NCBI GenBank assembly: GCA_050260275.1
Contig: JBLNBX010000219.1
Location: forward strand, 1-38,734
Source of the DNA: DATMXS01 sp050260275
GTDB lineage: Bacteria > Acidobacteriota > Terriglobia > Bryobacterales > Bryobacteraceae
Direction: 5' to 3'
DNA length: 38,734 nucleotides
Positions 1 to 9,228 of the stretch are shown in pieces; position 1 is the stretch's first letter, and every line of letters starts with the position of its first letter. A model generated the notes under the pieces. It ran no database searches, was not told the DNA's origin, and was given only the letters and a program-made list of their open reading frames with translations. Both the position numbers and the translations under genes were made by a program.

Positions 1-419
<419 letters not shown>

Positions 420-578
420 GTACTGGCTGGCAGAACTATCCTACATCAATACAGCACTTCGTGGCACCAGTTGTCAACCGCCCCCGATGCGGTCATCGCG
501 TCTTCCCGCGGCTCCTCATCAGGCCAAACGCGCTGGCGCGCGCACACTAAGCGCATCGGCGTGAACCGGCACATCAGC

Positions 579-701
579 GTGAGCCGGAACGACGCACGAG
601 CGCGGCGGAATCCAACCGGCGCGAACCGGAATGGCGCGTGCGCGGCCGAACCGCATCGGAGTGAACCGGAACTCTCAGCACGCGCGGCCGAACCAGACCG
701 G
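579..701. repeat. Imperfect tandem repeat, three 40-41 bp units
   Basis: Three units begin near 579, 620 and 661. Each starts with a gtgaaccgga-like block (gtgagccgg, gcgaaccgg, gtgaaccgg) and has a second block cgcggccgaa or cgcggcggaa about 20-25 bases later. A further gtgaaccgg lies just upstream at 561-569. The array sits immediately downstream of the otsBA stop codon on the minus strand. The open frames crossing it carry no protein family signal, so I treat it as a non-coding repeat. The rest of 421-723 holds nothing else I can name. Confidence 0.6.
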
Positions 702-723
702 TCTGGGCCGGAGATGCGCCCGG

Positions 724-2949
724 CTACGCGCCGGCCACGCCGGCCGAGTCGGCCGCGTCGATGGACGCAAACCGCTCAAGCAGCGCGCGAACCGCCCGGC
801 CGTCCGGAACGGAGAAGCGCGCCCGCGTCGTGGTGCTGCCCACTCGCACCGTCCAGTCTTCGGACTCCAGTGCGGAGAAGAGGTCCTCGTCGGTGCGGTC
901 GTCACCGGCGGCGAAGCGGAAATCGACGTCGCCCACGGTGTCAAGGACGCGCCGAGCAGCGCTGCCCTTGTTGGCCCAGATGGGCCGGATCTCCACGGTC
1001 TTGTTGCCTCGGATGGGCCGCAGATCGGTCTCGGCCAGCATGCCGTCCAACGTCGCGCCGAGTTCGTTCGCCAGCCACTGCCCGTACTCGGGGTCGGCCA
1101 GGCGGTAGTGCCACGTGAGCGACAGCTCCTTCTCCTCGACGAAACTGCCCGGCGTCCGTTCCACGAAGTGTTCCAGCACGGGGCGCACCCGTTCCTTCCA
1201 CTCAGGCGAGGGCGGGTTGAGCGGGGCCCAGGTTCCGCCTGGCTGGCGCAGAAAACCGCCGTGCTCGGCCGCCAGCCACAACCCCGGCACACTCTCGAAC
1301 CAGGCGTTCAGGTCGGCGGCGCGCCGCCCCGAGATGATCACCACGATATTGCGCGGAGAATCCACGAGCCTGCGGAGCAGGTCGATCAGCCCCGGCTGCG
1401 GCGCCGCCAGTTCAGGACGGGGCGCGTAGTCTCTCAGCGTGCCGTCGTAGTCCAGAAACAACACGCGCGTCCTCGCGAGCCGGTATGCGGACGCCAGCTC
1501 CTCGCGCGGAAGCGCGGGCGCCTGCGGAGCGGGCCTGGCCGCGCGCGCGGCGGCCGCGTTGGCGAGGGCCTGCAGGAACCGTTCGCTCCACGCGTGCACG
1601 TTGTTTCTCGCCACCCTCGCGTGCAGCGCGGCCATGCGTTCCCTGCGTTCGGCCGGATCGAGCGACAGGACCTTCTCCAGCGTCTCAGCGGTGCGCTCCT
1701 CATCGTATGGATTCACGATGAAAGCCTCGCCGAGTTCCTCGGCCGCTCCGGCAAACTCACTAAGCACGAGCGCGCCCGCTCCGGACGGCTTGCAGGCGAT
1801 GTACTCCTTCGCCACCAGGTTCATGCCGTCCCGCAGCGGCGTGACCCATGCAACATCCGCGGCCGCGTAGAGCGCCGCGAGTTGCGGACGCGAGATGCCG
1901 CGCCTGATATACACGATAGGCGTCCACTCGGGCGTGCCGAACTGGCCGTTGATCTCGCCGACCAGCTCGTTCACCGTCCGCTGCAGGCCGATATACGGCG
2001 CGATCCCCTCGCGCGAGGGCACGGCCACCTGCACTAGTACGATCTGGCCGCGCAGAGCGGGCGCGTTCTCGAGCAGGAGCCTGTAAGCGCGCAGCCGCTC
2101 GGGAATGCCCTTCGTGTAGTCGAGGCGATCGATCGCCACCAGTATTCGCCGTCCCTCGAAGCGTCTCGCCAGACTGTGCCGGTGCTCGGTGAACTCGGGG
2201 CTCTCGAGCAGCGAAAGGAATTCCTCCGCCGCGATGCCGATCGGTAAGCACTCCAGCCTCAGCGAGCGCGTTCCCAGATCCACCTCAGCCATCGAACTCG
2301 CGATTCCCGCGATGCGCAGCAGCGAGGTTCTGAAGTGCTGCAAATGCGAGTGCGTCTGAAAAGCTAGCAGATCCGCGCCGAGCAACCCTTGCAGAATCTC
2401 GTCGCGCCGCGGCAGGACCCGGAACACCTCCGAAGAGGGAAACGGAATGTGCAGAAACCACCCGATCGCCGCATCGGGTATTGCCTCGCGCAGCATCTGA
2501 GGCAGCAGCATCAGGTGGTAATCGTGTATCCAGATAGTGTCGCCGGGCCTGTAGTGCCGCACAACCTCGTCGCAAAAACGCCTGTTCGCCTCACGGTACG
2601 CGTTCCACGCCTCCGGCTGGAACTGCAACAGCATGGGGAAGTGATGGAACAGCGGCCACAGCGTCTGATTGGCGAAGCCTTCGTAGTAGAGCCTGCTGAC
2701 GTCCGGCGGCAGATCGACCGCGTAGTACCGGTTGCGCTCGGCCCAACCTCTTACTACCGCGGCGCGCGCTGGGTCGCTCCCTCCGCTGTCCCCAGTCGAT
2801 CCTATCCAGAGTCCTCCGGTCCGGTCCAGAACCGGACGCATGGCCGTCGCGAGCCCGCCGGCGCTGCGCTGCGTCTGCCAGCCATCGCGCACGCGCCGGA
2901 GACTGACTGGTAGACGATTGGAAACAACAATCAGCCGCCCTGTCAACAC
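724..2949 (-). CDS. otsBA: Bifunctional trehalose-6-phosphate synthase/phosphatase
   Basis: A 741-residue cytoplasmic fusion that makes trehalose from UDP-glucose and glucose-6-phosphate. Residues about 1-475 form a GT20 synthase: RLPV in the N-terminal loop at about 11-14, HDYHLMLLP at about 143, and DGMNLVAKEY in the C-terminal half. Residues about 495-735 form a HAD-type phosphatase: LFLDYDGTL at about 500 (nucleophile and acid aspartates), IISGR, and GDDRTDEDLF at about 685 for Mg binding. The order synthase then phosphatase in one chain is known from eukaryotic TPS/TPP proteins and from several bacterial phyla. The start is GTG (followed by TTG), with no clear Shine-Dalgarno, so it is not firm, but the RLIVVSNRLPV core needs a start here. 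It is divergent from the DinB-like gene across 67 bases. No separate otsA or otsB is in view. Confidence 0.93.
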   Translation of the reverse strand: MLTGRLIVVSNRLPVSLRRVRDGWQTQRSAGGLATAMRPVLDRTGGLWIGSTGDSGGSDPARAAVVRGWAERNRYYAVDLPPDVSRLYYEGFANQTLWPLFHHFPMLLQFQPEAWNAYREANRRFCDEVVRHYRPGDTIWIHDYHLMLLPQMLREAIPDAAIGWFLHIPFPSSEVFRVLPRRDEILQGLLGADLLAFQTHSHLQHFRTSLLRIAGIASSMAEVDLGTRSLRLECLPIGIAAEEFLSLLESPEFTEHRHSLARRFEGRRILVAIDRLDYTKGIPERLRAYRLLLENAPALRGQIVLVQVAVPSREGIAPYIGLQRTVNELVGEINGQFGTPEWTPIVYIRRGISRPQLAALYAAADVAWVTPLRDGMNLVAKEYIACKPSGAGALVLSEFAGAAEELGEAFIVNPYDEERTAETLEKVLSLDPAERRERMAALHARVARNNVHAWSERFLQALANAAAARAARPAPQAPALPREELASAYRLARTRVLFLDYDGTLRDYAPRPELAAPQPGLIDLLRRLVDSPRNIVVIISGRRAADLNAWFESVPGLWLAAEHGGFLRQPGGTWAPLNPPSPEWKERVRPVLEHFVERTPGSFVEEKELSLTWHYRLADPEYGQWLANELGATLDGMLAETDLRPIRGNKTVEIRPIWANKGSAARRVLDTVGDVDFRFAAGDDRTDEDLFSALESEDWTVRVGSTTTRARFSVPDGRAVRALLERFASIDAADSAGVAGA

Positions 2950-3016
2950 TTAGTAGTCTAGCAACGTGTCGCGGGTTGCCACCCGAATTCAGCCGCTTGT
3001 TCGCGATAATGTCGCC

Positions 3017-3514
3017 ATGAGCGACTGGACCGAACTTCTCGAGCGCTTCCGGCGAGGGCCGGAAATCCTCGCGGCCGCACTCACCGGCGCTGCGGGAGCG
3101 GAAGTGGACTGGGCTCCGGCAGGAAAATGGAATGTGCGGCAGATCGCGGCTCACATGGCCGACAGCGAGATCATGATCTCCGCGCGCATGCGGAGCATTA
3201 TCGCCGAAAACAACCCCACGCTGCCCGCCTACGACCAGGACGCCTGGGCCGCCAACCTCGGCTACGAAAAGCGCAGGCCCTCGGAGTCGCTCGAGTTGTT
3301 CCGTCGCCTGCGCGCGGCCAACTTCAGCCTGCTCAGCGACGTCCCAGAGGCCACGCTGGCGCGGACCGGCACACACACCGAGCGCGGCGTGCTGACCTTG
3401 AGAGCATTAACGGAACTCGCCGCCGAACACGCCGAAAACCACGCACGTCAGATCCGGGAGCTGCGAAGGGAGTTCAAGGCGGCGAGCGTGCGCGGCGCAG
3501 GCGGCGCGGCGTAG
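3017..3514 (+). CDS. DinB-family protein (DUF1569/DinB_2-like)
   Basis: A 165-residue four-helix protein of the DinB/YfiT superfamily, whose members are metal-binding and often act as thiol-dependent transferases or have no known role. WNVRQIAAHMADSE gives the first histidine (H46), and the C-terminal helix carries HAENH (about H138 and H142), together forming the usual three-histidine metal site. I chose the ATG at 3017 because the family fold begins right there; an in-frame ATG at 2966 would add 17 unconserved residues. The next gene follows after 36 bases on the same strand. The substrate cannot be told from the sequence. Confidence 0.8.
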   Translation: MSDWTELLERFRRGPEILAAALTGAAGAEVDWAPAGKWNVRQIAAHMADSEIMISARMRSIIAENNPTLPAYDQDAWAANLGYEKRRPSESLELFRRLRAANFSLLSDVPEATLARTGTHTERGVLTLRALTELAAEHAENHARQIRELRREFKAASVRGAGGAA

Positions 3515-3550
3515 GTTGCGAGCTCTTTTCGGGATCTGCGAGACTCGGCT

Positions 3551-4324
3551 GTGATGACGTGGGCGTATTTCGCCGCGATTGTGATGGCATCGCTGGTCGC
3601 GGGGGAGCGGGCTTCCCCGGCTGAGCCCCCCGTGGCGGCGCCTCTCAAGATCCCCGCGAGTGAATCGCTTACCTACACCGCCGAGTGGCGCCTGATTCAC
3701 GCCGGCAATGCGCGCCTGAAGTGGGGCGCGGACGGAAGCGGATGGAAGAGCGGGCTCGAACTCGAGACTGTCGGCCTGGTGTCGCGCCTGTACAAGGTGA
3801 ATAACGAGTACAGCTCGCTGCTCGACAGCGCGCTCTGCGCCTCCAGTTCGGTGATGAAGACCAACGAGGGTAGCAAGCGCCGCGAGACCACTGTCAAGTA
3901 CGACAGCGAGCGGCTCAAAGCCATCTACCTCGAGCGCGACCTCGTGAAAAACACCATCGCGGACTCGCACGAGCTGGACATAAGCGCCTGCGAGCACGAC
4001 GTCGTGGGCGCGCTCTATCGCTTGCGGGCGATGAACGTACCGCCGGGTGAGAGCGTTCAGCTACCCATCAGCGATGGGAAGAAAGCCATACTGGCACGCG
4101 TGGACGCGCAGCAGCGCGAGACGGTCAAGATTCAGGGCACGAATTACGAGACCATCCGCTACGAAGCGCACTTGTTCAACGGGGTGCTGTACCGCCGCAG
4201 CGGCCGGCTGTTCATCTGGATCACCGACGATGAACGCCGCCTGCCGGTGCAGATCAAGGTGCGGCTGCCGTTCTACATTGGCACCGTGACTCTTCAGCTC
4301 ACTCAGGAAGGCAACTCCAGATGA
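3551..4324 (+). CDS. DUF3108 domain-containing protein
   Basis: A 257-residue exported protein. The N-terminus has a hydrophobic stretch (TWAYFAAIVMASLVAG) ending before residue 25, consistent with a signal peptide. The mature part begins with SLTYTAEWRLIHAGNARLKW, the typical opening of DUF3108, a predicted periplasmic beta-rich domain of unknown function. GTG at 3551 and ATG at 3554 are both possible starts; neither has a strong ribosome binding site. Its stop overlaps the start of the SGNH hydrolase by four bases (ATGA), so the two are probably translated together and may work on the same surface or envelope substrate. That link is inference. Confidence 0.82.
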   Translation: MMTWAYFAAIVMASLVAGERASPAEPPVAAPLKIPASESLTYTAEWRLIHAGNARLKWGADGSGWKSGLELETVGLVSRLYKVNNEYSSLLDSALCASSSVMKTNEGSKRRETTVKYDSERLKAIYLERDLVKNTIADSHELDISACEHDVVGALYRLRAMNVPPGESVQLPISDGKKAILARVDAQQRETVKIQGTNYETIRYEAHLFNGVLYRRSGRLFIWITDDERRLPVQIKVRLPFYIGTVTLQLTQEGNSR

Positions 4325-5385
4325 AGCTCCGCAATCTCGTTTGCCTGGCGGCGATAGCCGCCTGTGGCGCAGTGGCCGCCGACGCGCCTCTTTCGCGCGC
4401 TGATGCAGCGGCGCTGTTCGCGCGCACGGTGCAGTTGATGGAGGCGGCTTCCGTGGCCTCGCCCGAACTGGCGCGCGCCGGAGCGCCGATCATCGAGAAC
4501 GCCCGCCAGGCGGTGATCACCATGCGCGGCGACTCGCCGATGGCGCTGCACACCGGCCTAACAAACACGCTCCTCACGAACGTGCGCGTATTCGCGATGC
4601 TGGCCGACGCCGTGCCCAAGCCCGATCCGTTCCCCGAAGAGGCGGCGCGCCAGCTCGCGGAACTCCGCATGAATATGGCGCGCATCGAGACGCACTTCCG
4701 CGCTCTGCTCGACAGCCGCGAGGCCGCGCTGGCGAACGCCGATTGGGCGAACGTCGCCCGTTACAGCGAGGCCAACGCCAAGACGCCGCCTCCCGTCGAG
4801 GGCCGGCCGCGCGTTGTGTTTTTTGGCGACTCCATCACCGATTTCTGGAGACTGAACGAGTACTTCCAGGATCGCGACTTCATCAACCGCGGCATCAGCG
4901 GCCAGGTGACGGGACAATTGCTCGGTCGCATGAAAACCGACGTCATCGACCTGAAGCCCGCCGCCGTGCTTATCCTCGCCGGCACGAACGACATCGCGCG
5001 CAACGTTCCGCTCCCTGTCATCCAAGGCAACCTCACCATGATTGCCGACCTTGCGAACGCCTATGGCATCAAGCCGCTGTTCGCCTCCGTGCTGCCCATC
5101 CACGACTACAACAAAGAGAGCAACCCGGCGTACGAGATGAGCCGCAACCGGCCGCCCGCGACGATTCTCGCGCTCAATCAGTGGATCAAGTCGTTCTGTT
5201 CCGCGCGCGGCTATGTGTACGTGGATTACTTCTCGCAGATGGTGGACGCGGCGGGATTCCTGAGAAAAGAACTTGCCGACGACGGCCTGCATCCGAACGC
5301 CATGGGCTATCGCATCATGGCCCCGCTGGCACAGGAGGCTATCGACAAGGCATTGGCCGGCTCCGCCCGCGGCCGGCGCAGATAG
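4321..5385 (+). CDS. Secreted SGNH/GDSL-family hydrolase
   Basis: A 354-residue protein with a signal peptide (MKLRNLVCLAAIAACGAVAA). Residues about 25-150 are a mainly helical region without a family I know. The catalytic SGNH domain follows: block I FFGDSITDFW (nucleophile serine near 170), the block II glycine in GISGQVTGQLLGRM, block III GTNDIARN near 221, and block V DGLHPNAMGY near 320 with the Asp-His pair. Such enzymes cleave acyl or acetyl esters, often on carbohydrates. Translation is probably coupled to the DUF3108 gene by the ATGA overlap. It converges with malQ, with 189 bases between the stops. The substrate is unknown. Confidence 0.88.
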   Translation: MKLRNLVCLAAIAACGAVAADAPLSRADAAALFARTVQLMEAASVASPELARAGAPIIENARQAVITMRGDSPMALHTGLTNTLLTNVRVFAMLADAVPKPDPFPEEAARQLAELRMNMARIETHFRALLDSREAALANADWANVARYSEANAKTPPPVEGRPRVVFFGDSITDFWRLNEYFQDRDFINRGISGQVTGQLLGRMKTDVIDLKPAAVLILAGTNDIARNVPLPVIQGNLTMIADLANAYGIKPLFASVLPIHDYNKESNPAYEMSRNRPPATILALNQWIKSFCSARGYVYVDYFSQMVDAAGFLRKELADDGLHPNAMGYRIMAPLAQEAIDKALAGSARGRRR

Positions 5386-5574
5386 GCCCAGGGCGGCGGC
5401 TGCCGCGCGCCCGTTGCAGTTTGCTCACGAGGCGGCCCGAGTAGCCGCCGCATGCCCTGCCGCACCAAGACCCCGCCGCGGGCCGCAATTACAGGTCTAC
5501 CGCGAAGTGATGTGAGTTCCGCCACACTAACACCGTGCGCCGGAAGCTCACTTGTCGCGATCCGGACGGCTGGC

Positions 5575-7839
5575 CTAGTCCGGGCGTCCCTGTTGTTCGC
5601 AGCCACACGCGCGCCCGGTGCGTTCCAGCCAGTGCCGGAACATGCGCGTGACGTCGCGGGCGTAAGGCACCGTTCGCAGCTCTTCCACTGTGAAGCGCAT
5701 GCGGTGCATCCAGTTGGGGTACTGCTCGGCGCTGGTTGCGGGCAGGTTCTGCTGGTCGGGGTCTTTCAGCAGGTCCTCCTGGTTGAGCGCCATCAGGCGC
5801 GACGGCGAAACCGCCAGCCAGCCAACCAGCGCGTTGTGCAACTCGCCGCTCAGCTCAGGCACGTCTGAGGCCCTGCGCGGGAACCAGTCGGGAAGCAGCT
5901 GCTGGCTGAACAGCGCGTCGAGGAACAATTGCTTGTCGCGAGCACGGTCGGCCCACATCTGGCGGTAGGTATTCTCATCCGGCAGCAGGCCGGCGCGCGA
6001 ACGCGCCTCGATATCAGCGCCGATCCAGAAACCGGCCAGCGTCGGCAGGTCGTGCGTGCTCGAGCTTACCAGTGCGCGCTCGGAGTACTCAGCCGGCGTC
6101 TTCAACCTCCCGCTTTCCCACCTCTCGAAGTAAGGAACCTTGTATCCGTATACTCCGAAGCGGTCCAGCTCGGCGCGGATGCGCTTGGTGACCGTCCCCA
6201 GGTCCTCGCCGATCATGATCACCTTGTTCCGCACGCTCTCGAGCGCCAGTATGTGAAGCAGATCGTCGTAGCGGTCGCGAACGTACGCTCCTTGCGCCGG
6301 CTCCATACCCTCGGGAATCCAATAGAGCCGGAAGAAGCGCATGACGTGATCCATGCGCAGCGCCCCGCCGTGGCGTGCGTTCCGGCGGATCGATTCCACG
6401 AACATCCGGTAGCCGTTTTCGCGGTGATACGCGGTATTCGGCGGCGGAAAACCCCAGTCCTGCCCTTTGGGAGAAAACGAATCTGGCGGTGCGCCCACGC
6501 GGCATCCGGAGACGTAGTACGGCTGGAAAGCCCAGAGGTCGGAACCGAACTGGTCCGTCGCCAGCGCGAGGTCGTGGTAGAGCCCTATCGACATCCCCTT
6601 GCCGCGCGCGTACTGCTGCGCGGCTTCGAGTTGCTCGTCGATCTGCCACTGCACCCACTTGAAGAACAGGACCGCACGGCTGTTCTCAGCGGCGAAGGCG
6701 CGCACAGAATCGGAGGACGGGTCGCGGTACTCCAGCGGCCATTGCGGCCATATCCACACGTTGGGATCGGCGGCATGGAAGTGCTCGTCGAGCGCGCTCC
6801 AGATGGCAAACCGGTCGAGCATCTCGCCTTCTTCGGTGATGTAGGCGTCAAGCCCGGCTCTGCGGGAGGCGTCGTTCTCCTCCAGGAACCTGTTGAAGGC
6901 CAACTCTAGCCCGTGCCGCTTCAGCCGCCACACGCGCTCGTACTGAACATACTGAGCGCGGCGAAGCTCCTCTATTTCGCCAGTCACCTCCGGACTGGAC
7001 CGCCAGGCCTGCGCCTCGGGCGAGCGCTGGAATTCGCCGATGCGCTCCAGGTCGAGGTAGATCGGGTTCTTGTAGAACGTGGACGCCGGCAGGTACGGGC
7101 TGATGTTGAACGGCAGCCGGTTGCCGATCGCGTGCAGCGGGTTCAGCCCGATGAAGCAGCCGCGGGCATCCTCGGCCAGCCAATCGGAGAGCGCTTCGAG
7201 GTCCGTGAAGTCGCCGCAGCCCCAGTTGCGAGCCGACCTCAGGCCATACAGGGCGATGGCGATTCCCGCGCCCCGCTTGCCGTTTTTAAACCCGCTGGGC
7301 TCGTAGCAGCGGTCCGGGCAGAGGATCAGCCGCATGCGCGCGGTCTCGCCGCCCGCCGCCACCTCCACGTCGTGATAGCCGATACGCGCGGCCGAGCCCA
7401 GCGGGACGGTCTTGCGTATGTAGGTCTCCCCGCGCAGGCGCAGGCGGCGCGTTTCCGTGAGCTCGCAGATGGGCAGCGTCCGCCGTTCCGGCGGGCCGTC
7501 CTCCCACTCGATTGCGATGCTGACGCGCTCTCCTTCCAACCGCTCTGGCACGTAAATCGGGAAACCTTCGGAGAACGATGCCTCGCCGAGCACGGTCACA
7601 GGCGGCGCCAGGCGGCCCCACCTGCGAAGAAGGCGGCGCTCCATAGCGTCGTCGAGCGCCTCCCGAGTCTGCACCGGAACGCCGAGCGCGCGCAGTATAC
7701 CCTTCTGCGTCTCCGGTGAGGTGACGTGCACGTTTCCCCACGTGTCGCCGTACTCGGGTTCGATTCCCCATAGGGCGGCTGCGCGTTCGAGCGCCTCTGC
7801 ATACGTCCGCGACGGCCGGAACTCTTCAAGAATCGCCAT
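5575..7839 (-). CDS. malQ: 4-alpha-glucanotransferase (amylomaltase)
   Basis: A 754-residue GH77 enzyme that transfers maltosyl and longer units between alpha-1,4-glucans, acting in glycogen and maltodextrin turnover in the cytoplasm. Visible family blocks are GLNPLHAIGN, SPYLPASTFYKNPIYLD, GLYHDLALATD, GAPPDSFSPKGQDWGFPPPN, LRMDHVMRFF (nucleophile Asp near 497), IMIGEDLGTV (acid/base Glu near 543) and SSTHDLPTLAGFW (Asp near 598). The long form carries an extra N-terminal beta domain (about residues 1-220), as in E. coli MalQ. The frame stays open upstream to 8235, but that part runs antisense through nuoB and lacks family similarity; MAILEEFRPSRTYAEALERA at 7839 is the natural start. Confidence 0.93.
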   Translation of the reverse strand: MAILEEFRPSRTYAEALERAAALWGIEPEYGDTWGNVHVTSPETQKGILRALGVPVQTREALDDAMERRLLRRWGRLAPPVTVLGEASFSEGFPIYVPERLEGERVSIAIEWEDGPPERRTLPICELTETRRLRLRGETYIRKTVPLGSAARIGYHDVEVAAGGETARMRLILCPDRCYEPSGFKNGKRGAGIAIALYGLRSARNWGCGDFTDLEALSDWLAEDARGCFIGLNPLHAIGNRLPFNISPYLPASTFYKNPIYLDLERIGEFQRSPEAQAWRSSPEVTGEIEELRRAQYVQYERVWRLKRHGLELAFNRFLEENDASRRAGLDAYITEEGEMLDRFAIWSALDEHFHAADPNVWIWPQWPLEYRDPSSDSVRAFAAENSRAVLFFKWVQWQIDEQLEAAQQYARGKGMSIGLYHDLALATDQFGSDLWAFQPYYVSGCRVGAPPDSFSPKGQDWGFPPPNTAYHRENGYRMFVESIRRNARHGGALRMDHVMRFFRLYWIPEGMEPAQGAYVRDRYDDLLHILALESVRNKVIMIGEDLGTVTKRIRAELDRFGVYGYKVPYFERWESGRLKTPAEYSERALVSSSTHDLPTLAGFWIGADIEARSRAGLLPDENTYRQMWADRARDKQLFLDALFSQQLLPDWFPRRASDVPELSGELHNALVGWLAVSPSRLMALNQEDLLKDPDQQNLPATSAEQYPNWMHRMRFTVEELRTVPYARDVTRMFRHWLERTGRACGCEQQGRPD

Positions 7840-7897
7840 GCGAAAAAAAGGAAAGCTCCCCAGCGCCCCTCTAGATTGTAGCAACCAGTGCCAGAAT

Positions 7898-8476
7898 ATG
7901 ATTATGGCCGGTGAACAGACCGAACAGGACCGCTTCGTAGCCGAGAACGCCCGAGCCGAACAGGAGCTTTTTGCCCGCATCGACAATGACGATTTCGGTT
8001 TCCTGAAAGACACCGTCTTAACCACGCGGCTGGACAGCGTGCTCAACTGGGCGCGCAAGAACTCCATCTGGCCCATGACGTTCGGCCTGGCCTGCTGCGC
8101 GATCGAGATGATGTCTATGAGCGCCTCGCGCTTCGACGTTGCGCGTTTCGGCGCAGAGGTCTTCCGCGGCTCGCCGCGCCAGTCGGACCTCATGTTCATC
8201 GCCGGCCGCGTGTCGAACAAGATGGCTCCCATCATCCGGCAGCTCTATCGGCAGATGCCGGAGCCGAAGTGGGTCATCTCCATGGGAGCCTGCGCCACAT
8301 CGACGGGCGTGTTCAGCAACTACGCTCTGATTCCCGTCAACCAGGTGGTCCCGGTGGACGTCTACGTCCCAGGCTGCCCTCCGCGCCCCGAGCAGCTCAT
8401 CTACGCCATAATGCTGTTGCAGAAGAAGATCGAGCGCCAGACCGGCACCGCGCGCCAGGTCCTCAACATCGGCTGA
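7898..8476 (+). CDS. nuoB: NADH-quinone oxidoreductase subunit B
   Basis: A 192-residue protein containing the complete PSST/NuoB signature: SIWPMTFGLACCAIEMM (C66 and C67), MGACATS (C132) and VPGCPPRPE (C160). These four cysteines bind cluster N2, the last iron-sulfur cluster before quinone in complex I. About 35 extra residues precede the conserved core. ATG at 7898 and at 7904 (M-I-M) are both possible starts. The gene stands alone: malQ diverges 58 bases upstream and flaG follows after 55 bases, with no nuoA, nuoC or nuoD beside it. Its partners must be elsewhere, or this is a second copy. Confidence 0.93.
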   Translation: MIMAGEQTEQDRFVAENARAEQELFARIDNDDFGFLKDTVLTTRLDSVLNWARKNSIWPMTFGLACCAIEMMSMSASRFDVARFGAEVFRGSPRQSDLMFIAGRVSNKMAPIIRQLYRQMPEPKWVISMGACATSTGVFSNYALIPVNQVVPVDVYVPGCPPRPEQLIYAIMLLQKKIERQTGTARQVLNIG

Positions 8477-8519
8477 GCGTTTCGATCAATCCTCCCCGCC
8501 GGCGTCCGATAAGCCCTTC

Positions 8520-8525
8520 GGAGGG
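8520..8525 (+). promoter_or_regulatory. Ribosome binding site of flaG
   Basis: The hexamer ggaggg lies six bases before the flaG ATG at 8532 and fixes that start. It is one of the stronger Shine-Dalgarno matches in the window. Confidence 0.75.
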
Positions 8526-8531
8526 TGACTT

Positions 8532-8837
8532 ATGAACGTCGATCCCATCTCCGCGGTGGGCCGGCACGCTCAGGCGCCCGTCGAAGCGCCCGCTCCGGCC
8601 GAACTGGCCGCCAACCGTGAAACCATCCAAGCCGTGCATGCCGTCAATGGCGCGGAATTGTTCGGACAGAACTCAGAACTAACTTTCACGTTCGACCGGG
8701 AGACCCGCCAGCCGATCATACGGTTGGTGGACCGGAGGACGAACGAGGTCATCAGGCAGATTCCGCCGGAAACCGTTCTTCGCCTTTCGCAGGCGCTTGA
8801 GCGCGGAGAGAGGCCGTTGGTGGAGGTGGAAGCGTGA
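8532..8837 (+). CDS. flaG: FlaG family flagellar protein
   Basis: A 101-residue protein. Residues 1-40 are an alanine/proline-rich, probably disordered tail. Residues about 44-98 match the FlaG domain: LTFTFDRETRQPIIRLVDRR then TNEVIRQIPPETVLRLSQAL. FlaG proteins influence flagellar filament length, by a mechanism that is not settled. The stop overlaps the GTG start of fliS by four bases (GTGA), a common arrangement for these two genes, although fliD, often found between or beside them, is missing here. It may be co-transcribed with nuoB 55 bases upstream, but nothing in the sequence proves it. Confidence 0.9.
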   Translation: MNVDPISAVGRHAQAPVEAPAPAELAANRETIQAVHAVNGAELFGQNSELTFTFDRETRQPIIRLVDRRTNEVIRQIPPETVLRLSQALERGERPLVEVEA

Positions 8838-9208
8838 TAGTGGATGCGTACATGGAAAACGCTATCCAGTCGGCGAGCCCTGTGGAACTTGTGCGCTTGA
8901 TGTACGAGGTGGCGCTCCAGTCGGTCGGGCGCGCCCGCCGTTGCCTGCGCGAGGGCGATCCGGAGGGGCGCTCCCGGGAGATCTCGCGCGCACACGCCAT
9001 CGTGACGGAGTTGGCTTTCGCGCTCGATCACGAGGTAGCTCCAGAGCTGGGGCGCAATCTGGCGGAGCTTTACGACTACATCGGACGGCGGCTCCTGGAG
9101 GCCCACACGGCCCAGGACGAGGCTCCACTCGAAGAGGTGACGCGCCTGCTCTCGACGCTTCTGGATGGCTGGATGCAGGTTGAGCAGCAGATGGCGGCGG
9201 CAGCCTGA
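8834..9208 (+). CDS. fliS: Flagellar export chaperone FliS
   Basis: A 124-residue helical protein matching FliS: DAYMENAIQSASPVELVRLMYE at the N-terminus (the family core is Y-x(n)-SP-x-ELVxMLY), then a helix ending AHAIVTELAFALDHEV and a last helix EVTRLLSTLLDGW. FliS binds the C-terminal helix of flagellin in the cytoplasm and stops it polymerising before export. GTG at 8834 overlaps the flaG stop; a second GTG lies at 8840. A palindrome at 9229-9264 follows the stop by 20 bases and may end transcription. No flagellin gene is in the window. Confidence 0.92.
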   Translation: MIVDAYMENAIQSASPVELVRLMYEVALQSVGRARRCLREGDPEGRSREISRAHAIVTELAFALDHEVAPELGRNLAELYDYIGRRLLEAHTAQDEAPLEEVTRLLSTLLDGWMQVEQQMAAAA

Positions 9209-9228
9209 TGTAGTGAGGGCGCTAATAT

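Noticed and set aside
631..2037. A 468-codon open frame on the plus strand opposite otsBA
   Set aside because: It is an antisense shadow of a gene with intact catalytic motifs; no family signal.
7840..8235. Possible 132-residue N-terminal extension of malQ
   Set aside because: It runs antisense through nuoB, has no GH77 similarity, and the natural MAILEEF start lies at 7839.
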